From: Ralstonia sp. A12
Lineage (GTDB): Bacteria > Pseudomonadota > Gammaproteobacteria > Burkholderiales > Burkholderiaceae
Assembly: GCF_000801955.1 (NCBI RefSeq)
Contig: NZ_JSZO01000001.1
Coordinates: forward strand, 806,001-870,000
Length of the DNA stretch: 64,000 nucleotides
Reading direction: 5' to 3'
Below, piece after piece: positions 42,658 to 56,344 of this stretch. Position numbers and translations under genes: made by a program. Below the pieces are notes generated by a model. The model saw only the letters and a program-made list of their open reading frames with translations, was not told the origin of the DNA and did no database searches. The number at the start of each line of letters is the position of its first letter. Within the stretch, counting starts at the first letter, position 1.

Positions 42658-42685
42658 TGAGTACCGCGCGCCGATGAATACTTTT
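42658..42685 (+). promoter_or_regulatory. Candidate promoter of the lactate permease gene
   Basis: TTGAGT (42658-42663), 16-bp spacer, TACTTT (42680-42685), about 150 bases before the lldP start. The region 42528-42832 holds no gene; it separates divergent genes. Confidence 0.4.
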
Positions 42686-42832
42686 CAGGTCGAAAGTGAC
42701 AGAATATTGCGCAGCCCCCGACACGCTTGTTCCTAAAATCCGCGTTCGCCTCGTTGACCTATCCGACGCGGGCAACAGAAGACGTTCGGTATCGCCAAGA
42801 ACTGAAACGCCCAGAAACAGGAGGAGATCAAG

Positions 42833-44509
42833 ATGTGGAATCAAGTCTATGACCCGCTCGGCAGTGCCGTGTGGTCAACCATCGCAGCCGGCATACCGGT
42901 GGCGGTGCTGCTGTGTTCGCTGGCCTTCTTTCATATGCAGGCCCATCTGGCTGCGGGTCTGGCACTGATTGTCGGTATCGGCATTGCCTCGTTCGTGTTC
43001 GGCATGCCGGCCGCCATGGCGGGCAAGGCAGCCGGTCTGGGCATCGTCTCGGGCCTGTTCCCGATCGGCTGGATCGTCCTCAACATCATCTTTCTGCACC
43101 GGCTCACGACCTTGAACGGCTCGTTCAAGGTCTTACAGAGTTCGATCTCCGGCATTACCGAAGACCGCCGCCTGCAACTGCTGCTGGTGGCCTTCAGCTT
43201 TGGCGCGTTCTTCGAGGGCGCAGCGGGCTTCGGCACGCCGGTGGCCGTGACGGGCGCCATCCTGATCGGCCTGGGCTTCTCGCCGCTGGCAGCGTCTGGC
43301 CTGGCGCTGATCGCCAACACCGCGCCGGTGGCCTTCGGGGCATTGGGTGCACCGCTCATCGGGCTGGCCTCCGTCACGGGGCTGGACTTGCTGAAGCTCT
43401 CAGCAATGGTCGGCCGTCAGTTGCCGCTCTTCTCGGTGCTGGTGCCGTTCTGGCTGATCTGGGCGTTTGCGGGCTTCCGCGGCATGCTGCAGATCTGGCC
43501 GGCGATCCTGGTGGCGGGCGTGTCGTTCGCCATTCCGCAGTTCCTGGTGTCGAACTTCCACGGCCCGTGGCTGGTGGACGTGATTGCGGCGCTGGTGTCG
43601 ATGGGCTCGCTCACGCTGTTCCTGAAAGTGTGGAAGCCCAAGACCATCTGGACGTCGACCGCCCTGCGCAACCGCGAAGACAACTCCCGCGTCGACCCCG
43701 AAGCCGCAGCGGAAGCGCGCGAAGCCACCACCGCCACCGACGGCAAGATCAGCCGCATGCAGGCGTGGCTGCCGTGGGTGATCCTGACCATCTTCGTGTT
43801 CATCTGGGGCGTGCCGCAGTTCAAGGCGCTGGTTGATGGCATCTGGCAGTTCAAGTTCCCGATCCCGGGTCTGGACAAGATGGTCGTCAAGGGCCCGCCG
43901 GTGGTCGCCAAGGAAACCAAGGAAGGCGCGGTATTCCTCTTCAACGTGCTGTCGATGGCGGGCACGGGCATCCTGGTCTCGGCCGTCGTGGGCGGCTTGC
44001 TGATGGGCTATTCCATCCCGCGCATGGCGAAGGAGTACTGGAACACCATCAAGCTCACGCGCTATTCGCTGCTGACCATCTGCGCGATGTTCGGCATCGG
44101 CTACCTGACCCGCTACTCGGGCCTCGATGCGACGCTGGGCCTGGCGTTTGCGCATACCGGCGTGCTGTACCCGCTGTTCGGCACCATGCTGGGCTGGCTG
44201 GGCGTGGCGCTCACGGGGTCGGACACGGCGTCGAACGTGCTGTTCGGCGGCCTGCAGAAGACCACGGCCGAACAGCTTGGCCTGCCACCGCTGCTCATGG
44301 CCGCGGCCAATAGTTCGGGCGGCGTGATGGGCAAGATGATCGACGCGCAGTCCATCGTCGTGGCGTCCACTGCCACCAAGTGGTACGGCCACGAGGGCGA
44401 CATCCTGCGCTACGTGTTCTTCCACTCGATCGCGCTGGCCTTCCTGGTGGGGCTGATGATCACGCTACAGGCGTACGTGGAGCCGTTCACGCGGTTGGTG
44501 GTGCACTGA
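42833..44509 (+). CDS. lldP: L-lactate permease (LldP/GlcA family)
   Basis: 558 residues, 12-14 membrane helices. Start ATG 42833 after a strong SD (AGGAGGAG). Family signatures AFSFGAFFEGAAGFGTPVAV, NTAPVAFGALGAPLIGLASV, and C-terminal LGVALTGSDTASNVLFGGLQ and AAANSSGGVMGKMIDAQSIV. It imports lactate or glycolate with protons. No lactate dehydrogenase or LldR gene lies adjacent, so it is a stand-alone importer. Two terminators follow. Confidence 0.93.
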   Translation: MWNQVYDPLGSAVWSTIAAGIPVAVLLCSLAFFHMQAHLAAGLALIVGIGIASFVFGMPAAMAGKAAGLGIVSGLFPIGWIVLNIIFLHRLTTLNGSFKVLQSSISGITEDRRLQLLLVAFSFGAFFEGAAGFGTPVAVTGAILIGLGFSPLAASGLALIANTAPVAFGALGAPLIGLASVTGLDLLKLSAMVGRQLPLFSVLVPFWLIWAFAGFRGMLQIWPAILVAGVSFAIPQFLVSNFHGPWLVDVIAALVSMGSLTLFLKVWKPKTIWTSTALRNREDNSRVDPEAAAEAREATTATDGKISRMQAWLPWVILTIFVFIWGVPQFKALVDGIWQFKFPIPGLDKMVVKGPPVVAKETKEGAVFLFNVLSMAGTGILVSAVVGGLLMGYSIPRMAKEYWNTIKLTRYSLLTICAMFGIGYLTRYSGLDATLGLAFAHTGVLYPLFGTMLGWLGVALTGSDTASNVLFGGLQKTTAEQLGLPPLLMAAANSSGGVMGKMIDAQSIVVASTATKWYGHEGDILRYVFFHSIALAFLVGLMITLQAYVEPFTRLVVH

Positions 44510-44533
44510 GAACCGCCACCTCGGATGAAGAAG

Positions 44534-44558
44534 GCCGCTCAATCGAGCGGCTTTTTTT
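44534..44558 (+). terminator. Terminator of lldP
   Basis: GCCGCTC (44534-44540), loop AATC, GAGCGGC (44545-44551), then seven T. Confidence 0.92.
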
Positions 44559-44690
44559 CATGGTGCACCACCCGCGACGGCCCGCCAACGGACCTGGATG
44601 CCTCATACGCCGCGCTCTGAACCCCGAACGCCGAGCGAAAACACTCGCGCGCCGAGCTCCTACGGTCGGTTTCGCCTCTGCACTACCGGA

Positions 44691-44717
44691 AAGCCCCGTC
44701 TCAGGCGGGGCTTTTTT
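44691..44717 (+). terminator. Second terminator-like hairpin ahead of the ABC exporter gene
   Basis: AAGCCCCG (44691-44698), 7-nt loop, CGGGGCTT (44706-44713), then T run to 44717. It lies 130 bases beyond the lldP terminator; the stretch between (44559-44690) has no recognised gene, so this could end a short transcript starting inside it or act as an attenuator for the gene at 44796. Confidence 0.75.
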
Positions 44718-44795
44718 GTCGCGCGTATCATGGGTAGCTCTCCCGCGCACGCCCCGCCCTGGGGCGTCGGTCACATCCCCCCCGCCCGATCCGAC

Positions 44796-46628
44796 ATGCC
44801 GCTGCGCCGCCTTGAACAACTGATCGACCCCTTCCGCCCCCTGCCCGACAGCCAGCCGCCGACCGATGTCTGGCGCTTCTATGCCTACTTCCTGCGCGAG
44901 GTGCGCGGCGTCTTCGCGTTTCTGCTGCTGGTGGGGCTGCTGGGCGCGCTGATCGAGGTAGCGCTATTCGACTTCCTGGGCCGCATCGTCGACATGATCC
45001 AGGCGACACCCGGCGACGTGTTCTTTGCACGCCACCGCAATGCGCTGTTGTTGATGGCCTTCGTCGCGCTGATCGCGCGGCCTGTGATCTTCGGGCTGCA
45101 CGATGTGCTGGTGCATCAGGTCATCAACCCGAATCTGTCGAACCTGATCCGCTGGCAGAACCACCGCTACGTGCTCAAGCAGAGCCTGACGTTCTTCCAG
45201 AACGACTTTGCCGGCCGCATTGCCCAGCGCATCATGCAGACGGGTTTTTCACTGCGCGATTCGGCTGTGCAGTCGGTGGATGCGATCTGGCATGTGCTGA
45301 TCTATTCGGTCAGCGCGCTGGTGCTGTTTGCCAAGGCCGACTGGTGGCTGGTCGTGCCGCTGCTGGTGTGGATCGGCTGCTACATCGCCGCGCTGAGCTA
45401 TTTCGTGCCGCGCGTGAAGGCGCGCTCGGTCATCGCCACGGAGTCGCGCTCCAAGCTGATGGGACGCATCGTCGACGGCTATACCAACATCACGACGCTC
45501 AAGCTGTTTGCCCACACGCAGCACGAAGAAACGTACGCGCGCGATGCGATGGCCGAGCAGACCGACAAGACGCGCCTCTCGGGCCGCATGATCAGCGGCA
45601 TGGATTTCACCATCACGGCCATGAACGGCCTGCTGATTGCGGGCACGACGGCACTCGCGCTGTGGCTGTGGAGCCAGGGCCGGGTGAGCGCCGGCACCAT
45701 CGCGCTGACCACGGGGCTGGTGATCCGCATCAACAACATGTCGGGCTGGATCATGTGGGTGGTCAACGGCATCTTCGAAAACGTCGGGCAGGTGCAGGAC
45801 GGCATGCAGACCATCGCCCTGCCGCGCACGGTGACGGACCGCCCCGATGCGAAGCCGCTGCACGTCACGCGAGGCGAGGTGCGCTTCGAACAGGTGGGGT
45901 TCCACTACGGCAAGGGCGGTGGCGTGATCGAGGGGCTGGACCTCGTGGTGCAGCCGGGTGAACGCATCGGGCTGGTCGGCCCGTCAGGCGCGGGCAAGTC
46001 AACGCTGGTCAACCTGCTGCTGCGCCTGTACGACGTGGAGCGCGGCCGCATCGTGGTGGATGGCCAAGACATTGCGGCCGTCACGCAAGAGAGCCTGCGC
46101 GCACAGATCGGCATGGTCACGCAGGACACCTCGCTCCTGCACCGCTCCATTCGCGACAACCTGCGCTACGGCAAACCCGACAGCAGCGAGGCCGAACTGA
46201 TGGAAGCCGTGCGCGGCGCACGCGCGGACGAGTTCATCCCGCATCTGTCCGACGCGCACGGCCGGCGTGGTTTCGATGCCCTGGTGGGCGAGCGTGGGGT
46301 GAAGCTGTCGGGCGGACAGCGCCAGCGCATTGCCATCGCCCGTGTGCTGCTGAAAGACGCGCCGATCCTGATCCTGGACGAAGCGACGTCAGCGCTGGAC
46401 TCCGAAGTGGAAGCAGCCATCCAGGAAAGCCTGGAGACGCTGATGCAAGGCAAGACGGTCATTGCGATTGCGCACCGACTGTCGACCATCGCGCGCATGG
46501 ACCGCCTGGTGGTGCTGAACGGCGGCCGCATCGTCGAGAGCGGCACGCACGCAGAACTGCTGGAACACGGCGGGCTGTATGCCCGCCTGTGGGCGCACCA
46601 AACCGGCGGCTTCGTCGGGGTGGATTGA
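44796..46628 (+). CDS. ABC exporter, fused membrane and ATPase domains
   Basis: 610 residues from ATG 44796 (MPLRRLEQLIDPFRPLPDSQ); the frame is open further upstream but through the terminator hairpin. Six-helix ABC membrane domain (about 40-330, FFQNDFAGRIAQRIMQTGFS, IVDGYTNITTLKLFAHTQHE), then ATPase with Walker A GPSGAGKST, signature KLSGGQRQRIAIAR and Walker B ILILDEATSALD, H-loop IAIAHRLSTIA. It is an MsbA/multidrug-type half-transporter acting as homodimer. The substrate is unknown. Confidence 0.92.
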   Translation: MPLRRLEQLIDPFRPLPDSQPPTDVWRFYAYFLREVRGVFAFLLLVGLLGALIEVALFDFLGRIVDMIQATPGDVFFARHRNALLLMAFVALIARPVIFGLHDVLVHQVINPNLSNLIRWQNHRYVLKQSLTFFQNDFAGRIAQRIMQTGFSLRDSAVQSVDAIWHVLIYSVSALVLFAKADWWLVVPLLVWIGCYIAALSYFVPRVKARSVIATESRSKLMGRIVDGYTNITTLKLFAHTQHEETYARDAMAEQTDKTRLSGRMISGMDFTITAMNGLLIAGTTALALWLWSQGRVSAGTIALTTGLVIRINNMSGWIMWVVNGIFENVGQVQDGMQTIALPRTVTDRPDAKPLHVTRGEVRFEQVGFHYGKGGGVIEGLDLVVQPGERIGLVGPSGAGKSTLVNLLLRLYDVERGRIVVDGQDIAAVTQESLRAQIGMVTQDTSLLHRSIRDNLRYGKPDSSEAELMEAVRGARADEFIPHLSDAHGRRGFDALVGERGVKLSGGQRQRIAIARVLLKDAPILILDEATSALDSEVEAAIQESLETLMQGKTVIAIAHRLSTIARMDRLVVLNGGRIVESGTHAELLEHGGLYARLWAHQTGGFVGVD

Positions 46629-46636
46629 ACTGAGCC

Positions 46637-47956
46637 TTACGACAAGCGGCGGCCCAGCGTTTCCGGCACCATCGCCAGGCCGATCAGCGACACCAGTCCG
46701 CAGCCGATCACATACAGCGCGGGGGCATTCGCGTTGCCGGTGAGCTGGATCAACTCGGTCGAGAAGAACTGCGCGAAGCCGCCAAAGATGGCGATGGCAA
46801 CGCAGTAGGCAATTGACAGGCCGGTGGCACGCAGGCGCTGGGGCAGCACTTCGCTCACGAGCACCATCGAAGCCGGCGAGGTCATCGACATCGGCACCGA
46901 CAGGCAGCCCACCACGATCAGCAGGCGCGCCAGCGAGGGCTCGGCGTTGATCAGCGCGAAGGCCGGATAGATCATCACCAGCAGCGCCACGCGCGACCAC
47001 AGCACCACCTTGCGGCGCCCGACCTGGTCTGCAAGCCAGCCCGCGAACGGTGACAGCAGCACCTGCACCAGCGCTGCGATGCACGCCGCCCAGATGCCCA
47101 GCGACAGCGGCATGTGCAGCACGCTTACCGCGTAGTTGCTGAGGTAGTAGACGATGATGTACGTCGACGAGGCCACACCGATCATCAGCAGGATGCTCGC
47201 CACGAGCGCGCGGCGGTGTTCTCGCAGGAGCGGCAGCGTTGCGTCAGCTTCACGCGTGCTCGACGGCGCGGCGGTTTCTTCAAGATGGCGGCGAATGATG
47301 AGGCCAACCGGAATCACGAGAATGCCGATCAGGAACGCGAGCCGCCAACCCCACGATTCCAGCGACGACGGCGCCAACACGTTGCTCAGCAACAGGCCCA
47401 CCAGCGCGCCGAACAGCGCCGCCAGCCCCTGGCTGAACGGCTGCCAGCTCGTGTAGAAGCCACGCGAACGGTCATCGGCGTATTCGAGCAGCAGCGCGGT
47501 CGAGGCGCCCATTTCGCCGCCGATGGCAAAACCCTGCACGAGCCGCGCGAGCACAACCAGAATCGGCGCGAGGATGCCGATCTGGGCATACGTCGGTGTC
47601 ACCACGAAGATCAGGGACGACAGGCCCATCAGCCACAGCGTGAGCGCCACGGCCGGCTTGCGGCCCACGCGGTCAGCATACATGCCGATCAGCAGACCGC
47701 CGAGCGGGCGCATCAGAAAGCCCACGCCAAACGTGGCGAAGGACATCAGCAACTGGCCCGTGGCGTTGCCGACCGGGAAGTACAGCCGGCCGATCAGCGT
47801 GGCGAAGAAGCTGTAGACCACGAAATCGTAGAACTCGAGGCCGTTGCCGATGGTGATGGCGGCAATCGCGCGCGGGCGCGACAGGGGGCGTTCATGCGCC
47901 GTTGCCTGGGCACCGGCCGTTCTGCCGTACGACGCTGCGGTGGTGTCGTTGGACAT
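46637..47956 (-). CDS. MFS transporter, metabolite:H+ symporter (MHS) family
   Basis: 439 residues from ATG 47956, 12 helices. MHS features: IGNGLEFYDFVVYSFFATLI, DRVGRKPAVALTLWLMGLSS (loop 2-3), QGFAIGGEMGASTALLLEYA, HLEETAAP. The family imports dicarboxylates, citrate, proline/betaine or shikimate; the substrate is not determinable. It is convergent with the ABC gene, 8 bases away, with no terminator between. Confidence 0.9.
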   Translation of the reverse strand: MSNDTTAASYGRTAGAQATAHERPLSRPRAIAAITIGNGLEFYDFVVYSFFATLIGRLYFPVGNATGQLLMSFATFGVGFLMRPLGGLLIGMYADRVGRKPAVALTLWLMGLSSLIFVVTPTYAQIGILAPILVVLARLVQGFAIGGEMGASTALLLEYADDRSRGFYTSWQPFSQGLAALFGALVGLLLSNVLAPSSLESWGWRLAFLIGILVIPVGLIIRRHLEETAAPSSTREADATLPLLREHRRALVASILLMIGVASSTYIIVYYLSNYAVSVLHMPLSLGIWAACIAALVQVLLSPFAGWLADQVGRRKVVLWSRVALLVMIYPAFALINAEPSLARLLIVVGCLSVPMSMTSPASMVLVSEVLPQRLRATGLSIAYCVAIAIFGGFAQFFSTELIQLTGNANAPALYVIGCGLVSLIGLAMVPETLGRRLS

Positions 47957-48073
47957 GGGGGTTGTCTCCGGATTGGTTCTTCTCGGGTGGGCTAGCGGGC
48001 TCCCCTCCCCCGCATGCGCGGAAGACGGAAGCCGTTGCATGACCTTGATGACAGTGGCGTCAGTGGGCCAGGC

Positions 48074-49456
48074 TCAGGCCCCGCGCGCCTCGTTTGCCAG
48101 GGTGCCCGTCTCTGCCGGCTTCACGCGGAGGTACCACGCAGCCGACATCAGCACGATCCAGCCTGCACCGACGTACAGCGCCACGCGGGTGTCTTCCACA
48201 TAGCCCAGCACACCGATCACGAACAGCATGAAGGCGATGGCGATGGCCGGGCCAACCGGCCACAGCGGCACCTTGAACTTGAGCGCGCGCACTTCCTCGG
48301 CCGACAGGCGGCGGCGCATGGCCACCTGCGAGAGCAGGATCATCAGCCACACCCACACGGTCGCAAAGGTGGCGATGGACGCAATGATGAGAAACACGTT
48401 CTCGGGAATCAGGTAGTTCAGCACCACGCCGCCCAGCAACGCACCGGCCATGGACAGCACCGTCACCCAGGGCACGCCATGGCGGGACGTCTTGGCAAAG
48501 ATGCGCGGCGCCTGGCCCTGCTCGGCCATGCCGTACATCATGCGGCCCGCGCCGAAGAGGTTGCTGTTGATGGCCGAGATGGCCGCCGAGATGACGATCA
48601 GGTTGAGGATCGCCGCGGCGGACTTGATGCCCAGGCCCGAGAAGATCTGCACGAACGGGCTGCCCTGGCCGCCGATGCCCGTCCACGGGAAGATCGCCAT
48701 CAGCACGCACATCGTCAGCACGTAGAAGAGCAGGATGCGCGCCGGCACGGCGTTGATCGCCTTCGGAATCACCTTCTCAGGGTTCTGCGCTTCGCCGCCG
48801 GTGATGCCGATGATCTCGACGCCGCCGTAGGCGAACATCACCACCGCAAGCGACGCGACGAGGCCGCCCACACCGTGCGGCAGGAAGCCGCCGTGCGCCC
48901 ACAGGTTGCTCAGGCCGGGTGCGTGCTCGCCATTCATCTGCACGCCGAGGAACAGGATCGCGATGCCGCCGACGATCATCGCGCCAATCGCCACGATCTT
49001 AATCAGCGCGAGCCAGAACTCCATCTCGCCGAACACCTTGACGTTGCACAGGTTCAGCGCGCAGATCAGCATGACGATGCCGAGCACCCAGATCCACTGC
49101 GGCACATCGGGAAACCAGAAACCCATGTAGATGCCGAAGGCGGTCACGTCTGCCAGACAGACGATCACCATTTCGAGGATGTACGTCCACCCGGTGAGAA
49201 AGCCGGCGAGCGGCCCGAGGTTGTCGCGCGCATAGCGCCCGAACGAGCCCGAGACGGGCTGGCGCACCGCCATTTCACCCAGCGCGCGCATGACCATGTA
49301 GACGGCCGCGCCACCGAGAATGTACGCCAGGATCACCGCGGGCCCGGCGAGCTGGATGGCCGATGCGGACCCATAGAAAAGGCCCGTGCCGATGGCCGAA
49401 CCGAGCGCGAGAAAGCGGATATGCCGCGCGCGCAGGTTGCGTTGAAGGTGTTCCAA
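48074..49456 (-). CDS. Amino-acid permease (APC family, ProY/HutT-like)
   Basis: 460 residues, 12 helices. The start is the TTG at 49456 ([20 protein letters not shown]) because SD AGGAGA lies 6 bases upstream and the family begins here; the frame upstream to 49564 looks unrelated. Signatures [40 protein letters not shown] and [20 protein letters not shown]. It imports an amino acid, most likely proline, histidine or an aromatic residue, by proton symport. A 16-bp palindrome stands 165 bases upstream. Confidence 0.9.
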   Translation of the reverse strand: MEHLQRNLRARHIRFLALGSAIGTGLFYGSASAIQLAGPAVILAYILGGAAVYMVMRALGEMAVRQPVSGSFGRYARDNLGPLAGFLTGWTYILEMVIVCLADVTAFGIYMGFWFPDVPQWIWVLGIVMLICALNLCNVKVFGEMEFWLALIKIVAIGAMIVGGIAILFLGVQMNGEHAPGLSNLWAHGGFLPHGVGGLVASLAVVMFAYGGVEIIGITGGEAQNPEKVIPKAINAVPARILLFYVLTMCVLMAIFPWTGIGGQGSPFVQIFSGLGIKSAAAILNLIVISAAISAINSNLFGAGRMMYGMAEQGQAPRIFAKTSRHGVPWVTVLSMAGALLGGVVLNYLIPENVFLIIASIATFATVWVWLMILLSQVAMRRRLSAEEVRALKFKVPLWPVGPAIAIAFMLFVIGVLGYVEDTRVALYVGAGWIVLMSAAWYLRVKPAETGTLANEARGA

Positions 49457-49620
49457 TCTGTCTCCTGTCCTGTCTGGGTAAGCGAGGTGGCCTTTGGGGC
49501 GTATCGCTGCGGCATACGGATCGTCGTCCGCTTTACGCCAGTGCAACGCGGTTCGGACACGCAACAGCGCGCCGAAGCATAACCACCATATCTAAGCAAC
49601 ACCGCAACAATTCGTATACT

Positions 49621-49636
49621 CTTGTATATACAAGAT
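49621..49636. promoter_or_regulatory. Perfect 16-bp palindrome upstream of the amino-acid permease
   Basis: TCTTGTATATACAAGA is a perfect inverted repeat, of the TTGTATA-TACAA style common for FCD-type GntR repressors. No GntR gene lies nearby, so the regulator would act in trans. The 313-bp gap 49457-49769 contains this site, a terminator and otherwise nothing recognised. Confidence 0.65.
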
Positions 49637-49714
49637 AAGGTGCACTAGGGTGTTCCCGAGGTTTGCGGATGGGAAGCGGCGATGACCCGACTTTTGTGAA
49701 TCGCACGCCAAGAA

Positions 49715-49735
49715 AAAAGGCGAACCTCGTTCGCC
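49715..49735 (-). terminator. Terminator of the chromate-transporter operon
   Basis: GGCGAAC (49719-49725), loop CTC, GTTCGCC (49729-49735); an A run at 49713-49718 gives U tail on the minus-strand transcript. Confidence 0.88.
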
Positions 49736-49769
49736 TTTTGAGAACCGCGCTGCCGATGCAGTCGACCGG

Positions 49770-50300
49770 CTACACCCAGCCCAGCCCGCCCACGAGCGCA
49801 CCAAGCCCGACCAGCAATAGCGGATGCACGCGTGTGAACGTGCATGCCAGCACCGTGGCCACCGTCAACACAATGGTGCCGATGCTGTGGTCTGCCCCGC
49901 GTGTCAGCACCCAGCCCGTGGCGAACATCAAGCCAATGGTCAGCGGTGCCAGGCCGCGGCGGATCAGCGTGACCCAGCGGGCGTCGGGCGCGCGATCCAT
50001 CACGCGGGCAATCACACCCGCAATCACGCAAGACGGCCCGCAGATGCCCACCAGCGCGACAATCGCGCCGCCCAGCCCGGCGGACTGCCAGCCGAACAGC
50101 TCAACGAACAGCACGTTCGGCCCCGGTGCGGCCTGCGAGATGGCATACATGGCGCTCAACTGCTCGCTGGTCATGTAGTGCCGTGTGTCGACCAGGAAAC
50201 GATGCATGTCGGGCAGCGTTGAACTGGCCCCGCCAATGGCGAGGAACGACAGCGTCAGGAAGTGCCAGAACAGGTCGAACAGCGTGGTGAGGTAGCTCAT
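49770..50300 (-). CDS. chrA: Chromate transporter, C-terminal half protein
   Basis: 176 residues from ATG 50300 (MSYLTTLFDLFWHFLTLSFL). One CHR domain: IGGASSTLPDMHRFLV, QAAPGPNVLFVELFGW with the PGP motif, RRGLAPLTIGLMFATGWVL. It is the second of two single-domain chromate transporter proteins, overlapping the first by 4 bp (ATGA). The pair should form the equivalent of one two-domain ChrA. Short-chain pairs export chromate or other oxyanions; actual substrate unproven. Confidence 0.88.
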   Translation of the reverse strand: MSYLTTLFDLFWHFLTLSFLAIGGASSTLPDMHRFLVDTRHYMTSEQLSAMYAISQAAPGPNVLFVELFGWQSAGLGGAIVALVGICGPSCVIAGVIARVMDRAPDARWVTLIRRGLAPLTIGLMFATGWVLTRGADHSIGTIVLTVATVLACTFTRVHPLLLVGLGALVGGLGWV

Positions 50301-50878
50301 CGCGTTGCTCTCCACTCCAGCACCAGCGCGAGCGGAATCAGCACCAGCATGACCGACAGCAACGGCCACTGCAGCACGCCGATCGCCAGGAACACCGCCA
50401 GGCCGATACCGACGGCGCGCCACGTGCGCGACTGGCCCTGCGCCAGCCGGATCGCCGTCGAAAGCACCAGCCCCGCCGCCACTGCCGCCATGCCTTTGAG
50501 TAGGTTCTGCGTGAAAGCCAGCGCGCTGAAGTGGTCGTACACCATCACGATCAACAACAGCAGCACCGCAGGCACCGCTACCAGGCCGGCCGTCGCCGCG
50601 GCAGCCCCGCGCACGCCGTGGTAGCGGTAGCCCAGCATCACCGAGAGGTTGACGACGTTCGGGCCAGGCAGCACCTGCCCCAGGCTCAGCAGCTCGGCAA
50701 ACTCGGCGTTGGAAAGCCAACCATTGCGGTCGACAATGCCCGCACGCGCAAACGGCAGCACGCCGCCGAAGCCTGACAGCCCCATGCGCGCAAACTCGGT
50801 GAAGAGCTTGTTGCACGATGGAACGTTTGCCGTGGAGCCGGCAGCGTGGTTGTCAGGCTCGGCGCTCAGGTCGGTCAT
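50297..50878 (-). CDS. chrA: Chromate transporter, N-terminal half protein
   Basis: 193 residues from ATG 50878. One CHR domain with LSGFGGVLPFARAGIVDRNG and QVLPGPNVVNLSVMLGYRYH (PGP motif), about five or six helices. First of the pair with the following gene (4-bp overlap). It starts 16 bases after the parC stop, so read-through from parC is possible; a private promoter is not evident. Confidence 0.88.
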   Translation of the reverse strand: MTDLSAEPDNHAAGSTANVPSCNKLFTEFARMGLSGFGGVLPFARAGIVDRNGWLSNAEFAELLSLGQVLPGPNVVNLSVMLGYRYHGVRGAAAATAGLVAVPAVLLLLIVMVYDHFSALAFTQNLLKGMAAVAAGLVLSTAIRLAQGQSRTWRAVGIGLAVFLAIGVLQWPLLSVMLVLIPLALVLEWRATR

Positions 50879-50894
50879 TGAGTCGGGCGGTAAA

Positions 50895-53237
<2,343 letters not shown>

Positions 53238-53283
53238 GGAAGCTCAAGCGAAGGCGGCGCGCATACGTGCGGCGCCGCCAGGA

Positions 53284-54177
53284 TCAATGTTGTAGTGCGT
53301 TCGTGACCACGCCGGTGGCCGGGTCCAATACCACTTCGATGCGTGCGGGCCGGCCCGTGCGGCCGGGCTTGCGCGTGACCATGGCGCCGTTGGCGCTCAC
53401 CGTCATGAAACCGCCCGCCCCGTTCATCTCGGCCATCGGGTTGTAGTAGCGGTAGAACTGCAGCACCGTCTTCACGTAGTTCTGCGTCTCGGCATAGGGC
53501 GGGATGTCGTTGCCGTGCTTCTGCACCGCGCCCTCGCCTGCGTTGTAAGCGGCGAGCACGAGTTCGAGATTGCCGGAGAACATGCGCAGCAGATCGCTCA
53601 AATAACGCACGCCTGTGGTGATGTTGATCTTGGGGTCGGCCAGCTTCTGCGCGGCTGTGCGGCGCGCGTCTCCGGTCACGCCGTAGCGTGCGCCGGTATC
53701 CGGAATCACCTGCATCAACCCGATCGCGCCCTTGGGCGACACAGCCTGCGGATTGAAGCCCGATTCCGCGGCAATCACGGCCTTCACGAAGGCCGGGTCG
53801 ATGCCGCGCTTGTTGGCCGCTTCGCGAATCAGCGGTTCGACCATCGGCACGTTCGGGTGCTGCAGCACCGCGCGCACGAGGCGTTGACGCATGCCACCCG
53901 CGTTGTCCAGCGCATCGCGCTTGCTGGCATTGAGGTAGGCATCAGCGTCGGGCAACTCGGTGGCAGGCAGGGCGATGGCGTTGTCGCTCTTGTCGTCCGA
54001 CCCACCGGCCACCGCTGCGCCCTTCATGAAGAGCACGTAGCGGTCGTCCAGGCGCTCGGAGGCGAAGTGCGCGAGGCCGTTTTCGTCGATGTAGCCGTAG
54101 ACGTCCGCGCGCGCCGGCTGACTGGCCAACAGGGCCAGCGCCGTCAGTGCGAGTGCGAAACGTGAGAACAGCTTCAT
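53284..54177 (-). CDS. Lytic murein transglycosylase (SLT family 1)
   Basis: 297 residues. Signal peptide (MKLFSRFALALTALALLASQ, cut after ARA), DUF4124-like N-terminus (DVYGYIDENGLAHFASERLD), then SLT domain: catalytic E138 in VIAAESGFNPQAVSPKG, AIGLMQVIPDTGARYG, and AAYNAGEGAVQKHG. It cleaves peptidoglycan to 1,6-anhydromuropeptides in the periplasm. It stands between parE (16-base gap) and parC (46-base gap) on the same strand, so cell-wall turnover and decatenation genes are co-expressed. Confidence 0.9.
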   Translation of the reverse strand: MKLFSRFALALTALALLASQPARADVYGYIDENGLAHFASERLDDRYVLFMKGAAVAGGSDDKSDNAIALPATELPDADAYLNASKRDALDNAGGMRQRLVRAVLQHPNVPMVEPLIREAANKRGIDPAFVKAVIAAESGFNPQAVSPKGAIGLMQVIPDTGARYGVTGDARRTAAQKLADPKINITTGVRYLSDLLRMFSGNLELVLAAYNAGEGAVQKHGNDIPPYAETQNYVKTVLQFYRYYNPMAEMNGAGGFMTVSANGAMVTRKPGRTGRPARIEVVLDPATGVVTNALQH

Positions 54178-54193
54178 CGTTGTCCGTTAGCGA

Positions 54194-56179
<1,986 letters not shown>

Positions 56180-56344
56180 GGAAGGCGGAAAAACTGGCGG
56201 GCTCAGGGTCTGCCCTGAGCGCCGGAATGCAGCGCGCATTGTAAAGGAAGCTGCCTTCAGCAATGCGGAGGGATTGTCAGCATGGGGATGCGACGCACAA
56301 CCGACATCCCGCTGACATGTTGACGGACTACTGCGGAATCGGCG

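Noticed and set aside
42875-44425. Long minus-strand frames opposite lldP (for example 43400-44425) as an antisense gene
   Set aside because: Translation is His/Arg/Gln-rich, without start signal or motif; the lldP signatures explain the region.
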